Source: Flectonema sp. DT1601 (Eukaryota > Euglenozoa > Diplonemea > Diplonemida > Diplonemidae). Taken from it: a stretch of 64,000 nucleotides of DNA. Under the pieces are notes generated by a model. That model was given only the letters and a program-made list of their open reading frames with translations, did not search any database and was not told where the DNA came from. Position numbers and translations under genes: made by a program. The stretch covers positions 248,001 through 312,000 of the forward strand of contig OZ025850.1 of assembly GCA_964019425.1 (NCBI GenBank). Reading direction: 5' to 3'. Positions within the stretch are counted from its first letter, which is position 1; each line of letters starts with the position of its first letter. Positions 34,001 through 45,076 of this stretch are shown here, in pieces.

Positions 34001-37000
34001 AGTTGGGTTACCTTTGTAACCATCAATACATGTTAATAAACATTCTCCCTTAGGGACAGTGTCACAACCGACATACGATGCTAGATTTGATACTTTGTAG
34101 AATGCTGAATTGAAATTAGCAGAGTCACACTTTATTGGAGTGCACGGTGTGTTTTGAATTTCCCATTTATTCTGATCAACACACTTCAGAGATGGTGCAC
34201 CAGTATAGCCAACAGCACATGTTGGATTACACGGAACCTTCACTACTTGATCACAGCGTGTGATTGATGCAGCTGTTTGAGACTCTAAGTAAAAAGACTC
34301 CTTTACGAAACCAACAGAGCAGCTCTTTGGTGTACATGGAGGATGAATTTCCCAAACATCTTTTGATGCGCACACAAGTTTTGGAGATCCAACGAATTCA
34401 GTATTACACTGAACTCTACAAGAACCCTTCGGAACAGCATCACATTGAGATACATCACTCTGAGATGATAACCCTGTCTTATCAATGTTGTTTAAGTCTG
34501 CATCAAATGTTGCAAATGCACATGTGATAGGAGTACATGCTACTCCACCTACCTGCCAGGTATCAAGTCCAACACATGATAGAGTAGACGACCCTTCATA
34601 ACCATCCAGACATGTTAACATACAATCAGACTTAGGAACCGTATCACACGTTAATAACACACTCGCACTGGGTAATTGCACATTGTGAGTAGCAGCTTGG
34701 AATGCTGCAGTACATTTAATTTCTTCACAAGGGTCAACCAGTTCCCACGTATCAGCTCCAGCACATGTAAGTTTTGGTGAACCAGAATATCCGGCCGTGC
34801 ACTGCAAAGGGCACTCAGAAAGACGTTTTTCATTGCAAGCAGATAAGTCGGAAATAAACTGAACGTTGTTTGTACCAAAGTCGAATCCTGTAGTGCATTT
34901 TAATGGTTCACATGTTCCAACAACATCCCACACACCGAGATTGATGCATCGAATTTCAGGGCTACCAGAATAGTTAGGGTCACACTGAACAGAGCACTTC
35001 CCCTGTGGTACAGTCTCGCATGCCGTGATATCGGAAGGTTGAATTATATTATGCGCAGCGTGATCTAAGTTACTAAGAGAACAATAAATAACTGAACAAG
35101 TTGGCATCACACTCCAAGTATTCTTACTTGTACAAGTAACAGTTGGGGTACCAGAATACCCGACATTACATGAAGCAGTACATCCACTACTTTCAATTAC
35201 TTCATCACACCGTAATAAGTCAGTTGAGGATGGCAACACAACTTCATTCGATGACGCAACTGGTGTCAGGTCTGCATGAGCACATTTAATTGTCTCGCAG
35301 ACGGTTCCAGTTACAGACCAGGAATCTGTAGCTACGCACTTTATATCAGGACTTCCTTCATAGCCATCAAGGCATACACCAGTACAGCTTGATTCTGGAA
35401 CTGTGTCACAATTTGCGAAATTATTAAAAGAGTGAACGAAGTGCATAGCCTTGTCAAAACTCACTTCCGTACAGCTAATTGCTATGCAAGGAGTTCCTGT
35501 TATCGACCAAGAATCTTGAGAAATGCATTGGATTTGAGGAGAACCAGAATATCCAGAAGCACATGTCGGATTACAGGAACCCTTTATTACTTGATCACAA
35601 GTAGATATGTCTGATGCTGTCTGAGTAGTGATAGATGATGATGCTGTATCTAATGAAGACAGAGAGCAAGTAATCGGATCACAAGTACCAACAACATCCC
35701 AATTATTCAACGATGTACAATTGATAACAGGAGAACCACTGTAACCTGTTATACAAGCGGTAGTACAACTTCCCTTACTAACTTCATCACAAGTAGTTAC
35801 GACTGGGCTGACCATAAATTTAGCAGCGGCATTTAGAGATGCGAGGGTGCACTTTATTGGTTCACAAGGGGTTCCTCCATTGCTCCAGATATCTGTATTC
35901 GTACAGGATACTGTTGGAGATCCACTGTAACCAGGTAGGCATTGAAGGTTACAACTCCCTTCTGGTACTTCATTGCATGCAGTTAGGTCTGCATCAGTTC
36001 TAGTTACAACAAATAACGTTGAGAAATTAATCACGTTGGCAGAACAAGATTTTGCAGTGCAAACTGTCCCTTGGACATCCCACGTATTTGTAGCAGTACA
36101 CTTAATAGTTGGAGAACCATCGTAACTTGATAGGCACGTCACTGCACAGGTTCCCTCAGGAACGGTATTACAAAGATCAATCACCACAGGGGCATTTATA
36201 AAATTCGCAGCATGATCAAAAGATGAAAGTGAACAAGTAATTGGAGTACACACAGTTCCTTGAATGTCGAAAGTGTCTTTTGAAATGCACTTGACTAGCG
36301 GTGAGCCTTCGTAACCGACAGCACAAGTAGCAGTACAGGTTCCCTCTGATACTTCATCACAGGTTGCTAAATTAGTTGGGGCAGCTGACAAGAAGTTTGC
36401 TGCGACATCAAGAAATGAAGATCCACAGGAAATAATTCCACACGGATTCCTCACTTCCCAAACATCTTTATGAGTGCAATGGATTTCAGGAGATCCCATA
36501 AACGCAGTTGTACACGAAACTGCACACGTCCCTTCCAGAACTTCATCACAAGGAGTCACATCAGCAACAGGTTGAATATTATTTCCAGCCGCATTAAAAC
36601 TTGCAAGAGTGCACGTGACAGCCGTGCAAGGATTATCAACCTGCCATACTCCGGAACCAGTGCAAACTAGCTCTGGATTTCCTTCATAACCTGTTACACA
36701 TGTTAGAGGACAATGACCCTTAGGGACTGTATCGCATTGTGTTTTAATCGCGATAGCGTTGACGTTATTAGCTGACTCATCAAACATAAGTGTGACACAG
36801 GACATTGCAGTGCAGGAAGTTCCAAGAACGGTCCAGGTTCCATCATTTTTACATCCTAATTGAGGTGATCCCTGGTATCCTGGGAGACAGGTTAGAGCAC
36901 ATGGTGTTTTTGTTGAATCATCACAACCAGTTTTTATTAATAAATCCTGAACGCTGTTAGCAGAAGCATCAAATATGCTTCCCGAACATGAGATTGGAGA

Positions 37001-40000
37001 ACAAGATCCTATTAAATTCCATACTGGTGCACTAAGCTGGTCAATACACGCGACTGTAGCAGTTCCAGTATGGTTGGTTGCACATGTCAGTGAACAAGTT
37101 GATTCTGTCGCCTGATCACAAGATAAGAACTCAGTTGCAGTTGGTTGTATAGCATTTACTGTTGTCACATCAATTGTAGTTGTGTCACATTGTATTGGAG
37201 TACATGCAACACCATTTACTTGCCATACAGGTATTCCACCAACTAGTGTACAATTCAACTGAGGTGATCCTGAATACTTTGATAAACAAGTTAATGAACA
37301 GGTCGGATCAAGAACGTTATCACACAAAGCATACGAACCCGGAGCGGTTACGAAATGAGACGGAGCATTGAATGACGCCGGTGTGCATGCAGCAGAATCA
37401 CAAGATCCTGTAACCACCCAGCTACCGGTTTGGTCACATTCAAGAGATGCAGTACCCGTGTATCCTGTATTACATATCAGTGGACAAGAACTTGAATTTG
37501 AACGGTCACATGCATCGATAGCAGGAGAAGTAATTTGATTAACATTATGAAGAGAGTTATCAAACATTGTAGCATCACATTGAATTGCTGTACAAGTGCC
37601 TTGAACATCCCAAATACTACTATTTGTACAACTTAGCGATGGAGATCCGACGTATCCAACAAGACAAGTCAGACTACAAGGTGAATCAGTACTTCTCTGA
37701 CAAGGTGCCGTTGATAAGCTTTGTACAAAGTGAGTCGCAGGTGAAAACGGAGAAACGCACACTTTTGGTGTGCAGAGCGTACCAGATACATCCCATGCTC
37801 CTGATGTGAGACATTCCAATAACGGTGCTCCACTATGACTTGCAATGCAGCTTAGAGTACAGTGACCAGATGTTGAAGTCGCACATGGAGCAAAAACACC
37901 AACTGGTGTAACACTGTGTGCAGCAGCATTAAAGGCACTTGCATTACATGTCACGGCAGAACATCCACCTGTTACAACCCAAGTACCAGTGGAATCACAG
38001 TTCAGTGAAGCAGAACCAACATAGTTAGTTAAACAAGTAAGATTTAGTGAAGGATTTGGTGCTTCATCATGTGAAGTAGTTATCACTCCTTGTACATTAT
38101 ACGGTGCTGGGTTAAATGGTGTGGTGCATTCAACAACACTACAGCTACCAGTGTAAATATAATTACCAGTATTAGCACACGAGAGAATACCTGAACCAGT
38201 GTAGTTGAGTTGGCAATTTAGATTACAATCTCCCATTACTGTAGAACCACAAGTAGTTGTGAGGTATGCGGCAGTCAGAGGTACAAAAGGACCAACAGTT
38301 GGATCGAATGAAGAAGCAGAACAAGTAATTGCTGTGCAAGCTGTTCCAAGTTGATTCCAAGCAGGAGGGGAACCACTGCATTCCAATTGTGGAGATCCAG
38401 CATAGCCATTTGAGCAATCCAGAGGACAAGACGAATCAGGGACACCATCACAGGCATCTAACTGCATAGCAGTTAAAGCATCAACGTGATTGGCTGCGAA
38501 ATCATACGATGTGATACACAGGATAGGATCACATCCTCCTCTTACTTGCCAAACACCACCAACAGCACATGTTAGACTCAGTGTTGGTAAAGCCGTTACT
38601 ACTTCATAACCAGTTGCACATGTTAAATTACAAGCTGGTTTTCCAACTTGATCACAGATTGTAAAGTCTATTGGATTATTAACATTATCTGTAGTCGGAT
38701 CGAATGAAGCCACAGGACATGGAGTTGGTGCACAAGGAACACCACCAACTACCCAATTACCACTAAGATCACAGTGGAGAGTTGGTGATCCCGTACCACC
38801 TGAAGCACATGTTAATGCACACGGCGTAGCAGATTCAGTAGTTCCATCACATGTTGTAAGAGCAGCTTGTGTTACAGGTAATATTTGGTTTGTTACAAAG
38901 TCGAAAGCAGATGCTTGGCAGACAATCTCTGCACAACCACCAGCAATCTCCCAACCCATCGATCCGCACGACAACTCAGGAGTTAGAAACCCAGCCATAT
39001 AACCATCAATACAGGCAGGACTACACGGAGGGTCAATCATTCTTCTACAGCTCGCTGAATTAGTAGCTTTCATATTGACAGCAGCATGTCCAACCCATGC
39101 AGGGGCGCAAGTCACTGGAACACAAGAATTACCAACAATCCATACTCCCTGGCTTCCAGACTTTATACATTGAACTGTAACAGCTAAGCCAGCAAACTCG
39201 TACATCGATTGACAACTTGGAAAGCACTGGCCCTCAATTGATGAATCACAAGCAGTTAAGTCAGTACCTGGAGTAATAAAGTGAGTGGCGTATGGAAAAG
39301 CAGTGCACATAAGGACGTTACAAGTACCAGTTACTGTCCATGTTGAAGGAGCGGTACACTGAATTTCAACAGTGCCATCATAACCAGCCTGACATGCTAA
39401 CATTGAACATGAGCCTTTATTAAAGGTGTTACATGATGCAACGTTAGGGTTTTGCATGTTACGTGCTGCCCAGTCAAGATCAGACTTTGCACAGGTTATC
39501 TCCGAACAAGGAGTTCCGGATATTACCCAAGCACTACCCACACAGGTCACAACAGGTGATCCACTGTATCCAGCAGTACAAGTCAGTGCCGGACATGCTG
39601 TATTCTCAATCAGACAACTCGATTCATCTATTGGAAGAACATTGTTAACGGATTCATCAAAGGTACCATCAGTACAAGTCTGTTTACAGTTATTCATTAA
39701 GTGTCTAATGTTAGTAGCTGATACTTTTGCGTTAATAAGCATCAAGTCATCGAGTTCCATACTTGCGCTGGCTAAATTCCTGTTACGGGAGCCTCCAATA
39801 AGGGCAATTCCTCCAACTGGAGCGGCAAAGAAGTCGTATATTCTAGGTAATGTACCAGAACCAACAGGTGTTGCGACACCGTTTACGTAACCTCTGATGT
39901 TCGGACCGGTTGAGTCTTGCACTAATGCGAAGTGAGTCCATGTATCTACCCAACTAGCACTGAAGCTGATTGTAGCACATTCTGATCTTCCTCCACCACT

Positions 40001-41470
40001 ACCACACAGTTGCAGACCTGAGCTGCTACCTTGAACAGCCCAACCAGAGTTATCCTGCCACAGATTATTATAATACATTCCTATTGATACCACATTTTTC
40101 GCTTGTGCGAATGTGGTTGAAAAAAATGAACTGCGGGCCTTTAACCAAAATGAAACCGTAAAATCAGACATTGGATAACCACCAGCACCATGAAGATATG
40201 AAGGTAATGTTACTTGATCGCGTTGAATTGTCGCACCGTCATTTAGATTAAGACTACTCGCGAACTTACCCGTTGACCAAGAAACTCCAGAATTTAAAGC
40301 AGCTGGTACTCCAACAAAGCTTCCCTCTATTGATGTTGTAGTTGTGCCAGAGTTTTCATCAAATGGCATATTAAGTATCACATTATTAGCGTTCAAACCA
40401 AGAATAGCTGAACAACTTCCTGCTGTAGGTGCAACTTTGGGATTAATCTTTTCACAAATATAACTTGATTTGAATGTAGCTAATTCCATACTCCAACCCC
40501 AAGAGGAAGTCCGTCCTAAGACACCAACCCAATTGTTGTTGGAGGTGCTTAAACCAGTTGCGAAATTTTCAAAGTATGTTGTAGAAGTTGTACTTGGGTA
40601 ACCTGCCTCACTGTACCAACTGAAGACCTGTCCATTTCGGATTTTCTGAAGTCCAATGATAGCATTAGATATTCCCTGGTTAGTCATTGCATTGACAGCT
40701 GCAGTCTCTTCAGCAGCATTTCTAAATGTAGCAAGACCGCCACCAGTATCCTGACATGCTAACTGAGCGCAGTAGATATTCGATTGGTCACCTGCAGCGT
40801 TGAATACTCGCATTCTCTTATTTGTGCCAGCAGGAACCCATTGTCCAGCTGGTACTGGTCGCTGACACAGGTACCAGAATTTGTCGCTGTTGCCGTTGCC
40901 GTTACAATCCCAATCAAACAATATAAATGATGGATGTCGATCAGATTTTAATCTGGCGCACACGACACCACCTCCATTCGGTTCACTACCACCCCATATC
41001 GTTCCAGTATTCTTTGGAATAGTAGTACGATAAAAAGTAGCTGGCGTTGACGGGCAATTCGTCCCCGAGGTACAGGTACCAGTTGCAACAGAAAACACAT
41101 GATTAGCTGTTGTCGTTTTGTCAATCAAATTAACCCAAAGATCGATACTAGTAGTCGCTAATACATTTCCCAAATATTTTTTTATGAAATCGAACGTCGC
41201 ATCATCCTTTATGTCAGCTAGTGTACCTCCTTGAGCTACACATCTCGAATTAGCGTCAAACCAGTTATATCTATTTGTATAAACCTGGTATTCCAAGTCT
41301 CGAAACTGTCTCCATCCACCGGTTGATCTGGCGTCACCACACTCCAAGCAACTTGCATAAGTTGGATCCCAATAACATGCTTGTCTCTGACAGTCATTTT
41401 GATTCATACGAGTAGAACACTGTGACAGAGCAGTTGTAACGCAAGCTGCTATGAGCAGCACGCGTAACAT
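30495..41470 (-). CDS. Giant surface protein: C-type lectin, LamG and about 32 Cys-rich repeats, seven membrane segments
   Basis: Exon 1 is 31327-41470. Exon 2 is 30495-30973. The 353-nt intron starts GTATGT and ends AAACAG; the phase 1 join makes one Leu codon, giving about 3540 residues. Exon 2 has no ATG of its own at its start and reads as a tail, so I join it. Order: signal peptide (1-16); Cys-rich stub (18-43); C-type lectin-like domains at about 55-203 and 215-341; a LamG/concanavalin-like domain (about 356-595); about 32 sushi-like repeats of 60-66 residues (about 595-2636) with the pattern CDxVxxGxCxxxCxxGYxGSPxLxC...W.V.G.C; four shorter Cys repeats; a Pro/Thr linker with APPTDAPPTAIPTTP; a juxtamembrane domain; then seven membrane segments (about 3115-3380) and a 158-residue cytoplasmic tail. 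The membrane domain (CPYEF, MARFPNYCFLP) recalls kinetoplastid DGF-1 proteins. Likely role: adhesion, prey capture or recognition. Confidence 0.85.
31060..31156. repeat. Dispersed repeat R1, copy d, inside the intron of the giant gene
   Basis: It has the left block (ACGTAAAATACAAATGTTTT) and core (TAACATTAGTTCTGAGATAC then AGTGACTA) of R1, then stops. It sits wholly within the 353-nt intron next to a 30-base A run, so the intron was probably enlarged or created by this insertion. Confidence 0.75.
33563..39690 (-). repeat. Coding tandem array, about 32 Cys-rich units
   Basis: By protein alignment I count about 32 units of roughly 180-200 bp. Each has six Cys with a central GYxGSPxLxC and a W before the last Cys. 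Units in the second half (about 16-30) share CDxVxxGxC more closely than the first nine, suggesting later expansion there. No two units look identical at DNA level, so the array is old. Confidence 0.8.
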
Positions 41471-41796
41471 TTTTTATTTTATTTTATTTTTTATATTAAT
41501 CAGGTTCGTTGTCAGGGTGTGTGTGTGTTTTTTTTTTTTTTTTTCTTTTTTTTTTCCCGTCTTCCCTTCTTTTTTTTCTCCCTATTAAAAAACATATTAA
41601 CAACCTACTAACAAATATAACAATGCAAATCAAGGACATATTTTTAAGTTTTTTTTTTTTTTTTTTGCTTTTTTTTCGAAAAAGAAAAAAAAATTGTACT
41701 AAGAATACAACACGTAATAATAATTACTAAAAATCAATTCACAACCATGCGCCAGTGCTGTTAAAAAAAAACAGTACATTAATACTGCGGTGAGAA
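41471..41796. other. Intergenic gap IBA57 to giant gene
   Basis: 326 bp of A/T tracts with a TTTTA repeat just before the giant gene's ATG. A plausible acceptor is the minus-strand TTAATATGTTTTTTAATAG near 41580-41600. Confidence 0.55.
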
Positions 41797-42798
41797 CTAT
41801 GCTTCTGGCCACCATGATGGCGGTAAGACTGTTACCATTTTACCGTCTTCTGTGCGGAGAGATGTGTCGTCCCAAACAACTTGATCCAATCGGATGAGAC
41901 CAATGCCAAGAGTGACCTTGTCAGATATTTGAATGGTGTGCAGTAGCTTACCTCCAGAACTCTTACCGTCTACAGTTCTCAGTGATATAGTTTCATTGCT
42001 GGTTGGGAATGGCTGGTCAGATGATTTGAGTCGTTCAGCAGCTTCCTCAATTGTGTTAAAACTATCAATAGCCATTCCATCATCTGTAACAACCACTGAC
42101 AACAATCTCTTTCTAGTTAACCCTCTGTGATATGTCCTAGCTGTTAGTTCTTGTCCAACATAACAACCTTTCTTAAAACTGACACCATTAAGAAAGTCAA
42201 GATTAGACTCCAACGGTAATGCCTGCTGCGGCAACACTTCTAAAGGACCTTCAGCGATCCCTGATAGCATTCTGTATATTGTATACAGCGAGTCAGATAA
42301 GGGAGGGGACAAGATATCATCAAATTTATCTTTGACAATATCTGAGGGTAAGCAGCATCTGTATAAGGGAGGGAGAATTACATCCATCGTGTCTACAGTT
42401 GGTAAAACATTCAACATACGAGGGTCTATTACTCCCTCTCCTTCACTGTTAATTACTACCGAATAGTTGTCGTCTTCCGTAATTTTAACTTTGCTTTGTA
42501 GTTTGTGACTTTGTAAATGCTTAAACAAGTCGCTCTCATTTCCGTTAGGCGTCTCAATCAAAATTTGATGATCGTCAGTTTTATGAAGAAATGCCTCAGA
42601 CACTAATCTACCTCTCCCAGTAAGAAATCCAGTGTAAATCTGAGTGGCTTCATCGTTTTCTAATAATCGAATGTCATTTGTAGCCAGTCCCTGAAGCATT
42701 GCATAAGTGTCTTCACCCTCAACTCGCAACATAGGAGAGTCAGATTTAATCTGCATTGCCGGTATCGACAGACAACGTCTACCTACTGATCTCAACAT
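41797..42798 (-). CDS. IBA57: IBA57, mitochondrial Fe-S cluster assembly factor (GcvT-like)
   Basis: The protein has 333 residues. The N-terminus (MLRSVGRRCLSIPAM) is Arg-rich with no acidic residue, as in mitochondrial presequences. The family signature KGCYVGQELTARTYHRG is present near residues 206-222, with the GLTRKRLL that follows it, and the early segment LQGLATNDIR is the folate-domain motif. IBA57 works with ISCA1/ISCA2 to build 4Fe-4S clusters for aconitase and lipoate synthase. Length is close to the family norm. Notably the start codon lies in one copy of a 23-bp duplication that flanks an inserted element just upstream, so the 5' leader has been rebuilt. The next gene in transcription order, the giant receptor, starts 326 bp after this gene's stop and is functionally unrelated. 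Confidence 0.93.
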   Translation of the reverse strand: MLRSVGRRCLSIPAMQIKSDSPMLRVEGEDTYAMLQGLATNDIRLLENDEATQIYTGFLTGRGRLVSEAFLHKTDDHQILIETPNGNESDLFKHLQSHKLQSKVKITEDDNYSVVINSEGEGVIDPRMLNVLPTVDTMDVILPPLYRCCLPSDIVKDKFDDILSPPLSDSLYTIYRMLSGIAEGPLEVLPQQALPLESNLDFLNGVSFKKGCYVGQELTARTYHRGLTRKRLLSVVVTDDGMAIDSFNTIEEAAERLKSSDQPFPTSNETISLRTVDGKSSGGKLLHTIQISDKVTLGIGLIRLDQVVWDDTSLRTEDGKMVTVLPPSWWPEA

Positions 42799-42811
42799 AG
42801 TACGTAGTTAG

Positions 42812-42932
42812 AATATGAGTTTGTTATAAAAAAGTGCACTAAAATAAAATATAAAAAAGAAAAGTTATAAAAACACATTGTTCTGCTGTTCCATAATACA
42901 CTTGTGGAATACGTAGTTTCAGGCCTTAATCT
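42812..42932. mobile_element. 121-bp SINE-like insertion (R3 copy 2) with 23-bp target duplication
   Basis: The 23 bp at 42789-42811 are repeated perfectly at 42933-42955; they begin ATCTCAACATAG and end GTAGTTAG. The 121 bp between them resemble 26348-26469. An A-rich part (about 42840-42865) and a duplication of this length fit target-primed retroposition. On the coding strand the far copy still holds the old ATG, now followed within three codons by a stop. The near copy supplies the ATG in use. The element brings a T-rich acceptor (TATTTTATTTTAG, AG at 42840-42839). Confidence 0.75.
42839..42866 (-). promoter_or_regulatory. Acceptor supplied by the inserted element; older acceptor at 42959
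   Basis: On the minus strand CTTTTTTATATTTTATTTTAG ends about 40 nt before the IBA57 ATG and lies inside the inserted element. The likely original site, AGTTTTATTCATTCAG with AG at 42960-42959, lies beyond the far duplicate, 16 nt before the decoy ATG. Confidence 0.5.
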
Positions 42933-45018
42933 ATCTCAACATAGTACGTAGTTAGTTACTGAATGAATAAAACTTTTAGAACGGTGGTTAAAAGAACAAG
43001 TTGTCAAATTCACTTTTTTTTTTTTTTTTTTTTTTTACTCACAATTCTGTTTGTGTACAACCCTATGGTATGAAATCCTAGTAAAAAAAAATAAGTTACG
43101 CATTACGTCACGGTTTTCTTTCTAACAAACTAATAGGTTTGCCTTGTTACATACCCAACTGTGATTGACAAGACTCAGACATGTTTTTGAAGTGTAAAAC
43201 ATGTTTTGCTCTCCCAAGCTGATATGACCCCATGCGACGTCGGAAGTGAATCCCGCATCAAAGATAACTAGGATACTGAGTAGACTGTTCCACATGTCTT
43301 GGATGTCCAGAATCCACATCACTGAAAAGTCATAAATATTAAAATAGGTTCCTGCAGAGTAATTAGCTAAGAAGAAACAAAAACAAAACAAAAAACAACA
43401 ACACCTTAAAATAAAACTATTTTTAGCACAAGAGAACAACGCCTCTTTCACAATACACGACGCGATATTTAATTCTTTTTTTAGTTCCGACTACGATTAC
43501 GCAACGGAGGGGACCAGGCAACTGGGACAGGAAGGGATGCCAATGGAACAGTCGTACGTACTTTATTTGAGTGTTATTCATATCTTTTTTATTAAGCAAT
43601 TATTTTTATTCTTACCATGAGGAAATTCACAAGTGAAATAATCAAACAGGCTACCCTCTATCATCCGCGAATGCCAGACAGGAATTTCGTTTTTTTAAAT
43701 TTATCCCTTCCATCACAGATTTTTTACTGTAGCTTTCTTCGCTTTTTTGTTGTCACTTTGTGAGCATCTAAAAGATGTCACAAAGTACGCACGTACCGTC
43801 AACGTTTTTTTTTAAAATTTTTTTTCTTTTTTCCTCCTCGTTCTATTCCCGCCTGATCCAAGTGATGGAGCAAGACGTGCCAACCACCCTGTTGTTGTTT
43901 TTCTTTTCTTTTAAAGGGAAAAAAAAGATAAGTCCAAACATACAACATTAGTCAATCAAAAATCAGACTAAGATGAAAGAGAGATGGGAAGGAGGGCAAT
44001 TCAGATAGAAAAGTCTCTTTTAGAGGCTTTCATCTTTAATTTTAGCTGTCACTGGATACATTGTTGCATCAAGTTTTTCACAACCTCGCTGTTACTTGAT
44101 AGGAAACGTTCCAGTTTTCTGTGAAGCAAAGGGCTGAGGTTTTCCTACATGACATTTGTAACCAGTAAAAACTTCATTATTCACTAAACACGCACGATAC
44201 AACATCTTTACTGTTTAAGAAGTTGTTAAGATTTTTACCGCAGGCACGCATAAACTTTCTGCGAGTAATAAACTAACAAAAAGACACACAACGTCTTTAT
44301 TGTTGGAAGAAAAAAAAAAAAAAAAAAAAAAATGGGAAGGTGGCATGGCTACACACCCCCAAATCAACAAGCTGTCACCAAAAACAAATATATAGTAGTA
44401 AGTTATTTTAGATAGGCTTTTTTTTTTTACAACAAGAAAAAAAAAAAAAAATAGCACGCGGAGAAAAATAAACGTGAAAAAAAGATAAGCAGAGTAGTCT
44501 CTGTTTCGTTCGTTAACAAGGTATTCTTTTCTTTTTTTTTTTCCCTCCACTGTCCGGGGGGTTCCCATCAACGTGGCTTCTTTGTTCTGATCCGACTTCT
44601 ATGTCGATAGCTCACGAAGTAAAATTAAGAATTCTACTGCTTGATTTCTCTAATAGACTAACAGGGCAAAGCGCAGTTAGAATGGGACATGAGTTTGAGG
44701 GGGGGAATAAAAAAAAGAGGTGGAGAAAAAAAAATAATCTTGTCAGCATCATCAAATATGCTTGAAGGAAAAAAAAAGGTTCAAACCTTACTCTCTCTTG
44801 TTCTAATATCAAATATTCGATTCGAGGGAATCGATAATGTCAAGGAAGATGCAGAAAAAGATGGAACACCTTGAAAGGTGCAGTAAATACAACCTCTCTC
44901 AATTCACCTCAATTCAAAGCAGACTGCGAGCTGCTGAAAGAAGACGCTTTTCCTTCCTACTTAAACTTCTCTCAAGCAGGATTTACGAGTGTACAAGCTA
45001 ATAATCACTCGTGAGGAT

Positions 45019-45076
45019 TATTTATTTATTTATTTACGAAGCCTAGGAAGCCAAAAGCCAGGAAAAGCTCAACAGG
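45019..45076 (-). repeat. Short LINE-like 3' tail ending in (TAAA)n, copy 1
   Basis: Read on the minus strand, GGCTTTTGGCTTCC then GGCTTCGTAAATAAATAAATAA is a unique end followed by a tetranucleotide tail, typical of I/Jockey-type LINE 3' ends. It shares CGAAGCC and GCCAAAAGCC with 49261-49320. Confidence 0.5.

Noticed and set aside
33563-39690. CRISPR-like or satellite array
   Set aside because: The regular spacing is at protein level inside one open frame; DNA units are diverged.
43122-43451. 109-codon minus-strand frame downstream of the IBA57 5' region
   Set aside because: No ATG at its head, no recognisable domain, no acceptor nearby.
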